A model generated the notes under the pieces. That model saw only the letters and a program-made list of their open reading frames with translations, was not told where the DNA came from and did no database searches. From Arthrobacter sp. PGP41 (GTDB lineage: Bacteria > Actinomycetota > Actinomycetes > Actinomycetales > Micrococcaceae), in NCBI RefSeq assembly GCF_002953935.1, contig NZ_CP026514.1, forward strand, positions 3,224,001 to 3,288,000: a stretch of DNA of 64,000 nt, in the 5' to 3' direction. Below are positions 8,611 through 16,177 of this stretch, in pieces (position 1 is the first letter of the stretch; every line of letters begins with the position of its first letter). A program made the translations under genes and the position numbers.

Positions 8611-9438
8611 ATGTCTGACGGGGAATCCCCGATCCGCCAGGCCGCGGACGCTGTCGAGGAGGCCTCCAACCACAAGGCCCTGGACGTCCTGGCGCGCACC
8701 GGCTTCGCCGTGATGGCCCTGCTGCACGTGATTATCGGCGCCATTGCCATCGCCGTGGCGTTCGGCCAGCCCGGCGAGGCGGAACCCACCGGGGCGATCG
8801 AGCAGCTCGCCGCCAATGCCTGGGGCCCGGCCGTGATGTGGGCCTGCGTGCTGGCTTGCCTCGGCCTGGGGCTGTGGCAGGCCAGCGAGGCCACCCTGCG
8901 GGCACGCCGGCTCCCCCGCAAGGAGCGGGTGTCCAAGCTCATTTCGTCCGGCTTCCTGGCCATCGCGTACAGCAGCGTGGGGTTCAGCTTCGCAGGGTTC
9001 GCCGTAGGGCTGCGCGGTGATTCCAGTGACAGCACCCGGGATTTCAGCGCCTCGCTGATGGCTACGCCGCTGGGGCTGTGGACGCTGGTGGCCCTCGGCC
9101 TGACGATCATTGGGATCGGCATCTACTTCGTGGTGAAGGGGGTGCGCCGGGGGTTCAAGGAGGAGCTGTACTTCTTCGACGGCATGCGGCGCGGCAGGCT
9201 GATCGACGTCCTGGGAGTCGGCGGCCACATTGCCAAAGGCGTAGCCCTGGTCCTCACCGGACTGCTCTTCGTCATCGCCGCCGCCAAGCACAGCCCGGAC
9301 GAATCCACCGGGCTTGACGGCAGCCTGAAGGCCCTCCAGGACCACCCCCTCGGGCCGTACCTCCTGGTGGCAATCGGCGCCGGATTCATCGCCTACGGGA
9401 TTTTCGCCCTTGTCCGGTCGCGGTTCGGAAGCATGTAG
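8611..9438 (+). CDS. DUF1206 domain membrane protein
   Basis: This 275-residue protein shows the triple two-helix repeat typical of DUF1206. Each repeat begins with a segment like VLARTGFAVMALLHVIIGAIA and contains Gly-rich transmembrane helices; repeats start near residues 25, 110 and 200. The function of the family is unknown. It follows the small hypothetical gene with a 3-bp gap and uses an AAGGA site located in that gene. Confidence 0.85.
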   Translation: MSDGESPIRQAADAVEEASNHKALDVLARTGFAVMALLHVIIGAIAIAVAFGQPGEAEPTGAIEQLAANAWGPAVMWACVLACLGLGLWQASEATLRARRLPRKERVSKLISSGFLAIAYSSVGFSFAGFAVGLRGDSSDSTRDFSASLMATPLGLWTLVALGLTIIGIGIYFVVKGVRRGFKEELYFFDGMRRGRLIDVLGVGGHIAKGVALVLTGLLFVIAAAKHSPDESTGLDGSLKALQDHPLGPYLLVAIGAGFIAYGIFALVRSRFGSM

Positions 9439-9466
9439 TTCCGCCTTTTCGGGGTAGGAAGGAAGC

Positions 9467-10753
9467 ATGACGGACCACCGTGTGAGTGACCAGCCAGCCG
9501 CCGGCGGCGCGGAAGCCTTGAGTACGACGGCGGGTGGGGCCTTAAGTGCGGCGGCGGGCGGAGCGTTCGCGGGCATTTTCCGTGTCCTCAAACTGGCCCG
9601 ACCTGACCGGCCTATCCATCCGGACGGGGTGGGCCTCGCCGGGGACCTGGCCAGGACCGGCAACCCCGGTGAGCCGAGCGGGCTGGACTGGCTGGACCAG
9701 CCCGGCACGGACACCGTCGAGGCGAGGTTTTCGCGGTCCGTCGGCCTGCCCCAGGGACTTCCGGACATCCTGGGGCTAGCCCTTCGGGTGGCGCCGCCTG
9801 ACGGTAGTGTTCCTGGCGCCAATGCCGACGGCCCTGCCGGCACCGGCCCGGCTGACGTCCTCTTCGCGTCCACGGGCTGGCGGCTGCCCGGCAGGTTCCT
9901 GCTTCAACCCAAACTCGACGTCGCCAGCGCCGCCCTGACCACCCTCATGCCGTACCGCGGCCGGAAAGGTCCGGTGCTGCTGGGCCTGCGGACGGAGCAG
10001 CTGCCGGACGGGTCGCTGGCCTCCGGCGAATGGGTGCTTGGACTGTATTGGGCCAGGCCAACCGGGCAGTGGCGTCAGTGCGGCGAGGTGCGCCTGCGCG
10101 CTGCCCCCGAACCGCGGGACATTCACCTGCGCTTCGACCCGCTCGCAAACCAGCCGCCCGGAGCACAAACGTATGCCTGGGCGCGACGCCTCCGGGAGCG
10201 CTCCTACCTGGCGGCGCAGCGGCCGGCTCCTGCCGCCGTCGTGAACGCTCCCACTGCGGCTCCCGCCGCGGCGGGGAACCCTGCCCATTCCATCACCACA
10301 GGAAGGAACACTATGTCCACCGTGTCCCAGCTGTTCAACTCCCCCGCCGCCGACATTTGGAGAGTCATCGCCGACGGCTGGCTGTACTCCGGCTGGGTGG
10401 TGGGGGCTTCCCGGATCAGGGCCGTGGATGACACATGGCCGCAGGCCGGCGCACGCCTGCACCACTCCGTGGGCGCGTGGCCGCTGGTGATCAACGACAG
10501 CACCCAAGTGACCGGCGTCGAACCCGGTAAATCCCTGGAACTTGTGGCCCGCGGCTGGCCCATGGGCGAAGCGAAGGTGGCCATCACCCTTGAGGACCGG
10601 GGCGATCAGTGCCTGGTGACCATCGCCGAGGACGCCATCCGCGGGCCCGGCAAGCGGGTGCCCAAGGTACTGCGTGACCCCGCAATCTCAGTGCGCAACC
10701 GCGAGACCCTCAAGCGGCTGGAACTTATGGCAGCAGGCGGGGCCGGCAGATAG
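9467..10753 (+). CDS. Fusion protein: uncharacterised N-terminal domain plus C-terminal SRPBCC domain
   Basis: The frame is open for 428 residues but looks like two proteins. Residues 1 to about 255 form an uncharacterised domain with WLDQPGTDTVEARFSRSVG, LPDILGLALRV and LMPYRGRKGPVL; I recall similar actinobacterial proteins labelled phosphodiesterase or catalase-like, but this is weak. Residues from 283 onward (MSTVSQLFNSPAADIWRVIA onward) form an SRPBCC ligand-binding domain of 146 residues. The joining segment is Ala/Pro-rich. An ATG at 10313, in frame, has its own strong ribosome site, so the SRPBCC domain may also be made alone. The first ATG has an AGGAAGGA site. Confidence 0.7.
   Translation: MTDHRVSDQPAAGGAEALSTTAGGALSAAAGGAFAGIFRVLKLARPDRPIHPDGVGLAGDLARTGNPGEPSGLDWLDQPGTDTVEARFSRSVGLPQGLPDILGLALRVAPPDGSVPGANADGPAGTGPADVLFASTGWRLPGRFLLQPKLDVASAALTTLMPYRGRKGPVLLGLRTEQLPDGSLASGEWVLGLYWARPTGQWRQCGEVRLRAAPEPRDIHLRFDPLANQPPGAQTYAWARRLRERSYLAAQRPAPAAVVNAPTAAPAAAGNPAHSITTGRNTMSTVSQLFNSPAADIWRVIADGWLYSGWVVGASRIRAVDDTWPQAGARLHHSVGAWPLVINDSTQVTGVEPGKSLELVARGWPMGEAKVAITLEDRGDQCLVTIAEDAIRGPGKRVPKVLRDPAISVRNRETLKRLELMAAGGAGR
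10301..10315 (+). promoter_or_regulatory. Internal ribosome binding site and in-frame start
   Basis: GGAAGGA at 10301-10307 is followed by ACACT and an ATG at 10313 in the same frame as the upstream coding region. No stop codon separates the two domains. The site would give a separate 146-residue SRPBCC protein, 10313-10753. Confidence 0.7.
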
Positions 10754-10769
10754 CGCGCACGGGTTAAAG

Positions 10770-10832
10770 CAACGCGGGGTCACTTCCCGCCCAATAACGT
10801 CGGATTATCGGGCGGGAAGTGACCCCGCGTTG
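10770..10832. repeat. Family A palindromic element, copy 2
   Basis: The 28-base arms at 10770-10797 and 10805-10832 pair with one mismatch around a 7-base loop. The left arm differs from that of the copy at 2370 by one base. It again lies between convergent genes, 16 bases after one stop codon and 26 bases before the other. Confidence 0.85.
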
Positions 10833-10858
10833 CCGTGTGCGTTAGGGGTGCGTGCTTG

Positions 10859-12325
10859 TCATACCTGTGCGGCCACGCCGTCACGGGAGATGTCCACCAT
10901 GTCCTCGCGCGGCACCACCTTGATGCGCTCGCGCTTGACCTCCACGCCGTGCGAACCGCCGGCCTCGGTGGCGGCTGCGCCGAGGGCAAGCTCATGGGCG
11001 TCCAGCGCCAGCCAGCCTTCCCAGCTGGTGAACTGCACGCCGCGGGCGTCCAGGAGTTCCACGACCGCGTCCTCTGCAGGAACGCTGGCCACCGGAAGGT
11101 TTTCGCGGTCTTCCAGCAGGTAGGTCACGGTCTCTAGGGCGTCGCCCTTGGTGTGGCCGATCAGCCCGACGGGTCCGCGCTTGATCCAGCCGGTGGCGTA
11201 GATGCCCGGCACGTGGGTGCCGGACGCGTCCAGGACGCGGCCGCCGTCGTTCGGGATGACACCCTTGGTGTGGTCGAACTCGATCTCCGGCAGGGCGGAA
11301 CCGAAGTAGCCGATGGCGCGGTACACGGCCTGGACCGGGTAGTCCACGAACTCGCCGGTGCCGCGGGCGTTGCCCGTGCCGTCCAGCTCGGTACGCTCGA
11401 ACCGCATGCCGGCCACCTTGCCCGGCGTCTCGGCGTCGTCATAGATCTCCACCGGGCTGTGCAGGAAGTGCAGGTGCAGGCGGCGGGAGGCCTTGAGCTC
11501 AGAGAGGTCCTCGGGCTGCTCGGCGATCCAGTTGGTGAGCGTACCCACCATGGTCTTGGTCTGGTTGTTCGTCTGGATCTGGCGGTCGGATTCCTCGTCG
11601 AACTCGAAGTCCTCCGGGTAGAGGATGATGTCCACGTCCTTGGAGTGGGACAGCTCGCGCAGCTCCAGCGGGGTGAACTTGACCTGGGCGGGGCCGCGGC
11701 GGCCGAAGACGTGCACGTCGGTGACCGGGGAAGCCTTCAGGCCCGCGTAGACGTTGTCCGGGATTTCGGACACCAGCAGGTCGTCGGCGTGCTTGGACAG
11801 GACGCGGGCCACGTCCAGGGCCACGTTGCCGTTGCCGATCACGGCGATTTCCTTGGCCTCGAGCGGCCATTCGCGGGGGACGTCCGGGTGGCCGTCGTAC
11901 CAGGAGACGAAGTCGGCGCCGCCGAAGGAGCCCTCCAGCTCGATGCCGGGGATGTTCAGGTCCGCGTCCTTGATGGCGCCGGTGGCGAAAATGACGGCGT
12001 CGTAGTGGGTGCGGAGGTCCTCGATGGTGAGGTCGGTGCCGTAGTCCACGTTGCCGAAGAAGCGGATGTCGCCGCGGTCCAGGACCTTGTGCAGGGCGTT
12101 GACGATGCCCTTGATGCGGGGGTGGTCCGGGGCAACGCCGTAGCGGATCAGGCCGTAGGGTGCCGGGTAGCGGTCAAAGAGGTCGATGCTCACGGTCAGC
12201 TCGCCGCTCTTCACGGCCTCGCTCTTGGTGAGGATGTCCGCGGCGTAGACGCCGGCCGGGCCGGAGCCCACGACGGCGACGCGCAGCGGACGTTCGGCAG
12301 AACCTACGGTGGTGCTTGATGACAC
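10859..12325 (-). CDS. fprA: FprA-type ferredoxin/NADP oxidoreductase
   Basis: This 488-residue flavoprotein resembles mycobacterial FprA and adrenodoxin reductase. The FAD motif VVGSGPAGVYAADIL lies at residues 18-32. LFDRYPAPYGLIRYGVAPDHP is characteristic of the family, and VIGNGNVALDVARVL near residue 165 is the NADP-binding motif. GIYATGWIKRGPVGLIGHTK near residue 385 is the C-terminal signature. It would pass electrons between NADPH and ferredoxin. Nearby Sir is a ferredoxin-dependent enzyme, so reducing its ferredoxin is a plausible role (inference). A 66-bp family B palindrome lies 26 bases upstream of the ATG. Confidence 0.92.
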   Translation of the reverse strand: MSSSTTVGSAERPLRVAVVGSGPAGVYAADILTKSEAVKSGELTVSIDLFDRYPAPYGLIRYGVAPDHPRIKGIVNALHKVLDRGDIRFFGNVDYGTDLTIEDLRTHYDAVIFATGAIKDADLNIPGIELEGSFGGADFVSWYDGHPDVPREWPLEAKEIAVIGNGNVALDVARVLSKHADDLLVSEIPDNVYAGLKASPVTDVHVFGRRGPAQVKFTPLELRELSHSKDVDIILYPEDFEFDEESDRQIQTNNQTKTMVGTLTNWIAEQPEDLSELKASRRLHLHFLHSPVEIYDDAETPGKVAGMRFERTELDGTGNARGTGEFVDYPVQAVYRAIGYFGSALPEIEFDHTKGVIPNDGGRVLDASGTHVPGIYATGWIKRGPVGLIGHTKGDALETVTYLLEDRENLPVASVPAEDAVVELLDARGVQFTSWEGWLALDAHELALGAAATEAGGSHGVEVKRERIKVVPREDMVDISRDGVAAQV

Positions 12326-12351
12326 GGCTGTGTTCCTTTTCTTCGGTCCGT

Positions 12352-12417
12352 CCCAACTAGGTAGCGCTAAGTGTCGTTATGAGGGCTCAAAACGACACTT
12401 AGCGCTACCTAGTTGGG
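12352..12417. repeat. Family B palindromic element, copy 1
   Basis: Two 32-base arms (12352-12383 and 12386-12417) pair with one mismatch and only two bases between them. The arm core is GGTAGCGCTAAGTGTCG. Other copies are at 46928 and 48760. It sits between two genes transcribed in the same direction, 6 bases after the cobA stop and 26 bases before the fprA start, so it would lie in the fprA leader if the genes are cotranscribed. Confidence 0.88.
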
Positions 12418-12423
12418 TGGGGG

Positions 12424-13689
12424 CTAGGTTGTGAGGACTCGGGGCTTGCGGGGGCTGTTCGGGGTGGTGGTGCTGTAGTCAGCGGTTTTGAAGTGCGACG
12501 GCGCGAAAGGGCTCACGCGCACCACGTCACCGATGACAATCACTGCGGGATTTGCGACGCCGGCGGCTTCCGCCTGGTCGGCAATGGAACCAAGGGTGCC
12601 AATCGTCACGCGCTGGTCCGGCAAATAGCCGTTTTCCACAATACCAACTGGCGTCCCGTCAGGCAGCCCGGCTTTGCCCAGGGCGGACGCGGATTCGCGC
12701 AGCTGGCCCACGCCCATGAGCAGGACGATGGTGTGGTCGGGGCGGGCCGGGATCTCAGAGAGTTCCTCGTGGCCGGTCACCACGCTGAAGCCCTTGGCCA
12801 GGCCGCGGTGCGTCACCGGGATGCCGGCGGCGGCGGGAACGGAGATCGCGGACGTGACGCCGGAAACCACTTCAACCTCGACGCCGTGCTGCCGGCAGTA
12901 TTCGGCTTCCTCGCCGCCGCGGCCCAGGACGTACGGGTCGCCGCCCTTGAGCCGGACCACGCGGTTGCCGTTCAGGGCCTCCTCGACGAGGATCCGGTTG
13001 ATCTCCGCCTGCGGCACGGGGTGGTGGCCGGGGGTTTTCCCGACTTCGATGATCCGGACGTCCGGGGCAAGTTCGTTCAGGAGTCCACGCGGGCCCAGGC
13101 GGTCGGCCACCACGACGTCGGCCTGGCCAAGGAGCCGGCGGCCGCGGACGGTGATCAGCCCGGTATCGCCCGGTCCCCCGCCCACCAGGGCAACGGACCC
13201 GCGGTGGGCCCGGCGGCGGCGCAACGGAAGATCGCCGGTTTCGAGGGCGGTGGCAACGGCGTCGCGGACGGCCATGGCGCGGCGCGGGTCTCCCCCGGCG
13301 TTCACGGCGATTTTGACGTCGTCCACTTCGGCAACAGCGGGAGTCCAGGCTGCGGACGCTTCGTGGTCGGAGGCGTTGACGCACCAGACGCGCTGCGACT
13401 CGGCGTCCTTTGAGACTTGGGCGTCCACGGCGGAGTCGCCGGTAGCGGTCTGGACGAACCAGACGCCGTCGACGTCGGACGGAAGGTAGGTGCGCGGCTC
13501 CCAGGTGAGGAGGCCGGCGTCGGCCAGTTCCCGGAGCGCGGCGGAGGCAACGGGAGCGACGACGGTAACCTGGGCCCCGGCGTCAAGCAGCCCCTTGGCG
13601 CGGCGGGCTGCAACGGGGCCGCCGCCAACCACCAGCACGGGGCGGCCGAGCAGGCGCAGTGCTGTGGGGTAGATATCCTGAATTGCCAT
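12424..13689 (-). CDS. cobA: Uroporphyrinogen-III C-methyltransferase with N-terminal siroheme synthase domain
   Basis: This 421-residue bifunctional enzyme makes sirohydrochlorin. Residues 10-150 carry the precorrin-2 dehydrogenase NAD-binding fold (VLVVGGGPVAARRAKGLLDAG). Residues from about 165 carry the methyltransferase: VALVGGGPGDTGLITVRG, VVRLKGGDPYVLGRGGEE and PVTHRG. The longer CysG central region seems reduced. The product supplies siroheme to Sir, and the CbiX-like protein encoded near 24.5 kb could insert iron. I chose the ATG at 13689 because a promoter-like TACCGT lies six bases upstream and homologous proteins begin at MAIQDIYP; a GTG at 13725 is possible. Confidence 0.92.
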   Translation of the reverse strand: MAIQDIYPTALRLLGRPVLVVGGGPVAARRAKGLLDAGAQVTVVAPVASAALRELADAGLLTWEPRTYLPSDVDGVWFVQTATGDSAVDAQVSKDAESQRVWCVNASDHEASAAWTPAVAEVDDVKIAVNAGGDPRRAMAVRDAVATALETGDLPLRRRRAHRGSVALVGGGPGDTGLITVRGRRLLGQADVVVADRLGPRGLLNELAPDVRIIEVGKTPGHHPVPQAEINRILVEEALNGNRVVRLKGGDPYVLGRGGEEAEYCRQHGVEVEVVSGVTSAISVPAAAGIPVTHRGLAKGFSVVTGHEELSEIPARPDHTIVLLMGVGQLRESASALGKAGLPDGTPVGIVENGYLPDQRVTIGTLGSIADQAEAAGVANPAVIVIGDVVRVSPFAPSHFKTADYSTTTPNSPRKPRVLTT

Positions 13690-13725
13690 GAAACAACGGT
13701 AGGGCCGCGTCACAATCGCCCACAA
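13690..13725 (-). promoter_or_regulatory. Putative leaderless cobA promoter
   Basis: On the minus strand TTGTGG (13725-13720), 18 bases, TACCGT (13701-13696) and six bases lead directly into the ATG. The layout is the same as upstream of the sulfite reductase gene. Confidence 0.55.
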
Positions 13726-13766
13726 AGGCCGAGCAACACCAGTTCACGCAAGGTAACGCTGCGTCA

Positions 13767-13798
13767 CAAAGGCAGGCGGCCGCCGTCGTCCGCCTTTG
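13767..13798 (-). terminator. Possible terminator downstream of the SRPBCC gene
   Basis: CAAAGGC at 13767-13773 and GCCTTTG at 13792-13798 are perfect 7-bp arms with further inner pairing (GGCGG with CCGCC). It lies about 70 bases past the stop of the minus-strand gene ending at 13871. No clear T-tract follows. Confidence 0.35.
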
Positions 13799-13870
13799 CG
13801 GGGCACTTTGGCGGGGGCCAGGGCCGTCCAGGCCGAGAGCCCCGGCGTGTCCGTGCCGATGTGCCCCGGT

Positions 13871-14320
13871 TCAGCTGCTGATGCCGGCGAGGAACCGGCC
13901 GCGGTCCCGGATGAGGCGCTGCAGGTACGGTCGCAGGACCAGCTTCTCGGCCAGGCGGCCAAGGGGCCCGAACGGCGCGCTGAACTCCACCCGGTCCGTC
14001 ATGATGCAGCCGCCGGGCGTGGCCTCGAATTCATGGACGTGGCGGAAGGACCGGAACGGGCCGCGGACTTGCTCGTCCGTGAAGCTCCGCGGGTAGTCCA
14101 TCTGGGTGACGCGGCTGGTCATGGTGAGCGAAAGCCCGAAATGCCGTGCCCGCCAGGTGACTTCCTGGCCCTCACCGATCAGCCCGGACGTCACGCCGCC
14201 CACCGCCCGCTCCCCCGAGCCTTTCTGGGATTCCACGTGGGCGTCGATGCTGCGGGCCAGGTCGAACAGCCGCTCCGGTGGAAGGGAGCTCTCGGTGCGG
14301 CACGCAAAACTGGCAGTCAT
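13871..14320 (-). CDS. SRPBCC family ligand-binding protein
   Basis: This 149-residue protein fits the helix-grip (SRPBCC) fold: a first strand with FACRTESSLPPERLFDLARS, a beta-rich centre (VTWRARHFGLSLTMTSRV), an RSFRHVHEFEATPGGCIMTD strand pair, and a long C-terminal helix ending LQRLIRDRGRFLAG. Members bind hydrophobic or cell-wall compounds, and this one has no assigned substrate. A CAGACT lies six bases before the ATG, matching the leaderless pattern. It stands alone. Confidence 0.8.
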   Translation of the reverse strand: MTASFACRTESSLPPERLFDLARSIDAHVESQKGSGERAVGGVTSGLIGEGQEVTWRARHFGLSLTMTSRVTQMDYPRSFTDEQVRGPFRSFRHVHEFEATPGGCIMTDRVEFSAPFGPLGRLAEKLVLRPYLQRLIRDRGRFLAGISS

Positions 14321-14338
14321 GGGGCCAGTCTGCCACCC
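14321..14338 (-). promoter_or_regulatory. Putative leaderless promoter sharing a 14-mer with menD
   Basis: CAGACT (14332-14327 on the minus strand) precedes the ATG by six bases. The 14 bases at 14325-14338 are identical to those at 38766-38779 upstream of menD, at the same distance from the start codon. Confidence 0.4.
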
Positions 14339-14385
14339 AGGTCCTGACCATCCGGGCCCATTTCACAGCTGGGGCGGGCCGTAAA

Positions 14386-14468
14386 TGCGTAACTTTTGGG
14401 TCTGGCGCAGGTCAGTGCCCGCGACATTGCACGGCGGGGGCCAACCGCGGGCGGGTAGAAGTTACGCA
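14386..14468. repeat. Family C inverted-repeat element, copy 1
   Basis: TGCGTAACTT at 14386-14395 and AAGTTACGCA at 14459-14468 are perfect 10-bp ends of an 83-bp segment. Related segments with the same end motif (consensus GCGTAACTTTTGG) lie at 26109-26188 and 27143-27222. It ends 18 bases after the stop of the ssuC-like gene. Confidence 0.6.
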
Positions 14469-14486
14469 GTTGGGTCGCAGGGGTGC

Positions 14487-15434
14487 TTAGCGGGTGCTGC
14501 CGGCCAGGAGCCCGCGGCTGCGGAGGAGGCGCTTCTCGATGGGCCCGAACACCAGAAGTTCAATCAGGATACCGACGGCGAGGATCAGCAGGATTGCCGA
14601 CATCACCACGGTCATGTCGGACAGGATGCGGCCCTGGTCCAGCAACGAACCCAGGCCGAAACCAATGGTGCCGCCCACGGCGATGATTTCCGCGGCCATG
14701 AGCGAGCGCCAGGAGAAAGCCCAGCCCTGCTTCAGGCCGCCCAGGTAGCCGGGCAGCGCGGCGGGAAGGATGATCTGCAGCGCCATCTCCAGGCGGGACG
14801 CGCCCAAAACCGTGCCCACGCGCCGGTACTGCGGCGGGATCTGGTCCACACCGGAAATCAGGCCGTTGATGATGGACGGGATGGCGCCCATGAACACCAC
14901 GAAATAAACAGTGGCGTCGGTCAGGCCGAACCAGATGATGGCTGCCGGGACCCAGGCTACGGACGGGAGGACCTGGAGGCCGGAAATCAGCGGGCCGAAT
15001 GCGCGGCGCAGCGGAGCGACCTGGGCCAGCAGCAGGCCCACCGGAGTGGCGATTGCCACCGAAATCAGGAAGCCCACCAGCCCGCGCTGCAGCGAGGTCC
15101 ATACGGCTTCCTGGAGCTTGCCCTCGTTCCACAGGACACCCACCTGCATCGCGACGTCCAGCGGTCCGGGAACCAGGTCGCGCCGCTTCAGGCCGAGCGA
15201 GACATAGAACTGCCACGCCAGCACCAGCACCACCAGGGCGGCGATGGGCAGAAGGATGCGGCTCCAGTCCACCCGGCGCTTCCGGTCGGCGTCGGACTGC
15301 AGGGAGTCCAGCCCGGACTCGAGTTCGCGCAGGTCCTCGCGCCCGGTGGAGGACCGGGTGAGCGCGGCATGGATATGGCGGGGCTCCGAGGGCTCGGAGG
15401 GTGCTTCGGCAAGCGGCGTTGGGTTACTTGGCAT
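14487..15434 (-). CDS. ssuC: ABC transporter permease, nitrate/sulfonate/taurine type
   Basis: This 315-residue protein has a hydrophilic N-terminal tail of about 65 residues and then roughly six membrane helices of the BPD_transp_1 fold. The cytoplasmic EAA-like loop is visible near residue 215 (VGTVLGASRLEMALQIILPAALPG). It overlaps the ATPase gene by 11 bases and completes an A-B-C set with it and the binding protein. The subfamily covers sulfonates, taurine, nitrate and related anions. The sulfate-assimilation genes nearby favour sulfonate (inference). Confidence 0.85.
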   Translation of the reverse strand: MPSNPTPLAEAPSEPSEPRHIHAALTRSSTGREDLRELESGLDSLQSDADRKRRVDWSRILLPIAALVVLVLAWQFYVSLGLKRRDLVPGPLDVAMQVGVLWNEGKLQEAVWTSLQRGLVGFLISVAIATPVGLLLAQVAPLRRAFGPLISGLQVLPSVAWVPAAIIWFGLTDATVYFVVFMGAIPSIINGLISGVDQIPPQYRRVGTVLGASRLEMALQIILPAALPGYLGGLKQGWAFSWRSLMAAEIIAVGGTIGFGLGSLLDQGRILSDMTVVMSAILLILAVGILIELLVFGPIEKRLLRSRGLLAGSTR

Positions 15435-16149
15435 GGCGGCGTATCTCCTCCCGGAGCCGGGCGGTGATGACCCCGGTCAGCTGGCCGGCGAGCCCGGCGT
15501 CGGTACGGTGTTCCTCGGTGACAGCCCATTCCTGGACCACCCGTCCCGGGCGCGAGGACAGCAGCAGCACGCGCTGGCCCAGCCGGACGGCCTCGCGGAC
15601 GTTGTGGGTCACGAAGACGATGGTCCGCCCGGTTTCTTTCCAGATCCGCTCCAGCTCATCATGCAGCAGGTCGCGGGTGATGGCGTCGAGGGCGGCAAAG
15701 GGCTCGTCCATCAGGAGCAGCTGCCGGTCCTGGGCCAGCGAGCGCGCCAGTGACACGCGCTGCCGCATGCCGCCGGAGAGCTCGTGCGGGCGCTTGTCCC
15801 CGGCCGAGCCCAGGTGCACCAGCTCCAGGAGTTCCTGGGCCTTGGCCTTGCGCTCGGCTTTGCCCACGCCGCGGAGTTTCAGGGCCAGCTCGATGTTCTC
15901 GCGGGCGGTCAGCCAGGGGAACAGGGCAGCGTCCTGGAACATGAAGGCGGCACCGTCGCTGGGCACCTCGAGGGCGCCCGACGACGGCGGCTCCAGTCCC
16001 GCGATGATGTTCAGCAGGGTGGATTTGCCGCAGCCGGAGGCACCGAGGAGGGCAACGAACTCGCCCTTCCCGATGGTGGCGTTGACGTCGTCCAGTACCG
16101 GGGCGCCGTCGCCGAAGCGCTTGCCCAGGTGTTCCAGTACGACTGGCAT
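15424..16149 (-). CDS. ssuB: ABC transporter ATP-binding protein, nitrate/sulfonate/taurine type
   Basis: This 241-residue ATPase shows Walker A GASGCGKST near residue 35, the Q-loop FMFQDAALFPW, the signature LSGGMRQRVSLARSL, and Walker B LLLMDEPFAALD, then the FVTHNVREAVRLGQRV switch region. The VREA pattern is typical of the SsuB/TauB/NrtD group. The gene lies between the binding-protein gene (28 bases upstream) and the permease gene, which it overlaps. Confidence 0.88.
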   Translation of the reverse strand: MPVVLEHLGKRFGDGAPVLDDVNATIGKGEFVALLGASGCGKSTLLNIIAGLEPPSSGALEVPSDGAAFMFQDAALFPWLTARENIELALKLRGVGKAERKAKAQELLELVHLGSAGDKRPHELSGGMRQRVSLARSLAQDRQLLLMDEPFAALDAITRDLLHDELERIWKETGRTIVFVTHNVREAVRLGQRVLLLSSRPGRVVQEWAVTEEHRTDAGLAGQLTGVITARLREEIRRHAK

Positions 16150-16177
16150 GGTGCCGTCCTTAAGTAGGTGGGTGGGA

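Noticed and set aside
13690..13870. Cobalamin or other riboswitch upstream of cobA
   Set aside because: The -10-like element lies six bases from the start codon, leaving no leader, and no B12-box-like sequence is visible.
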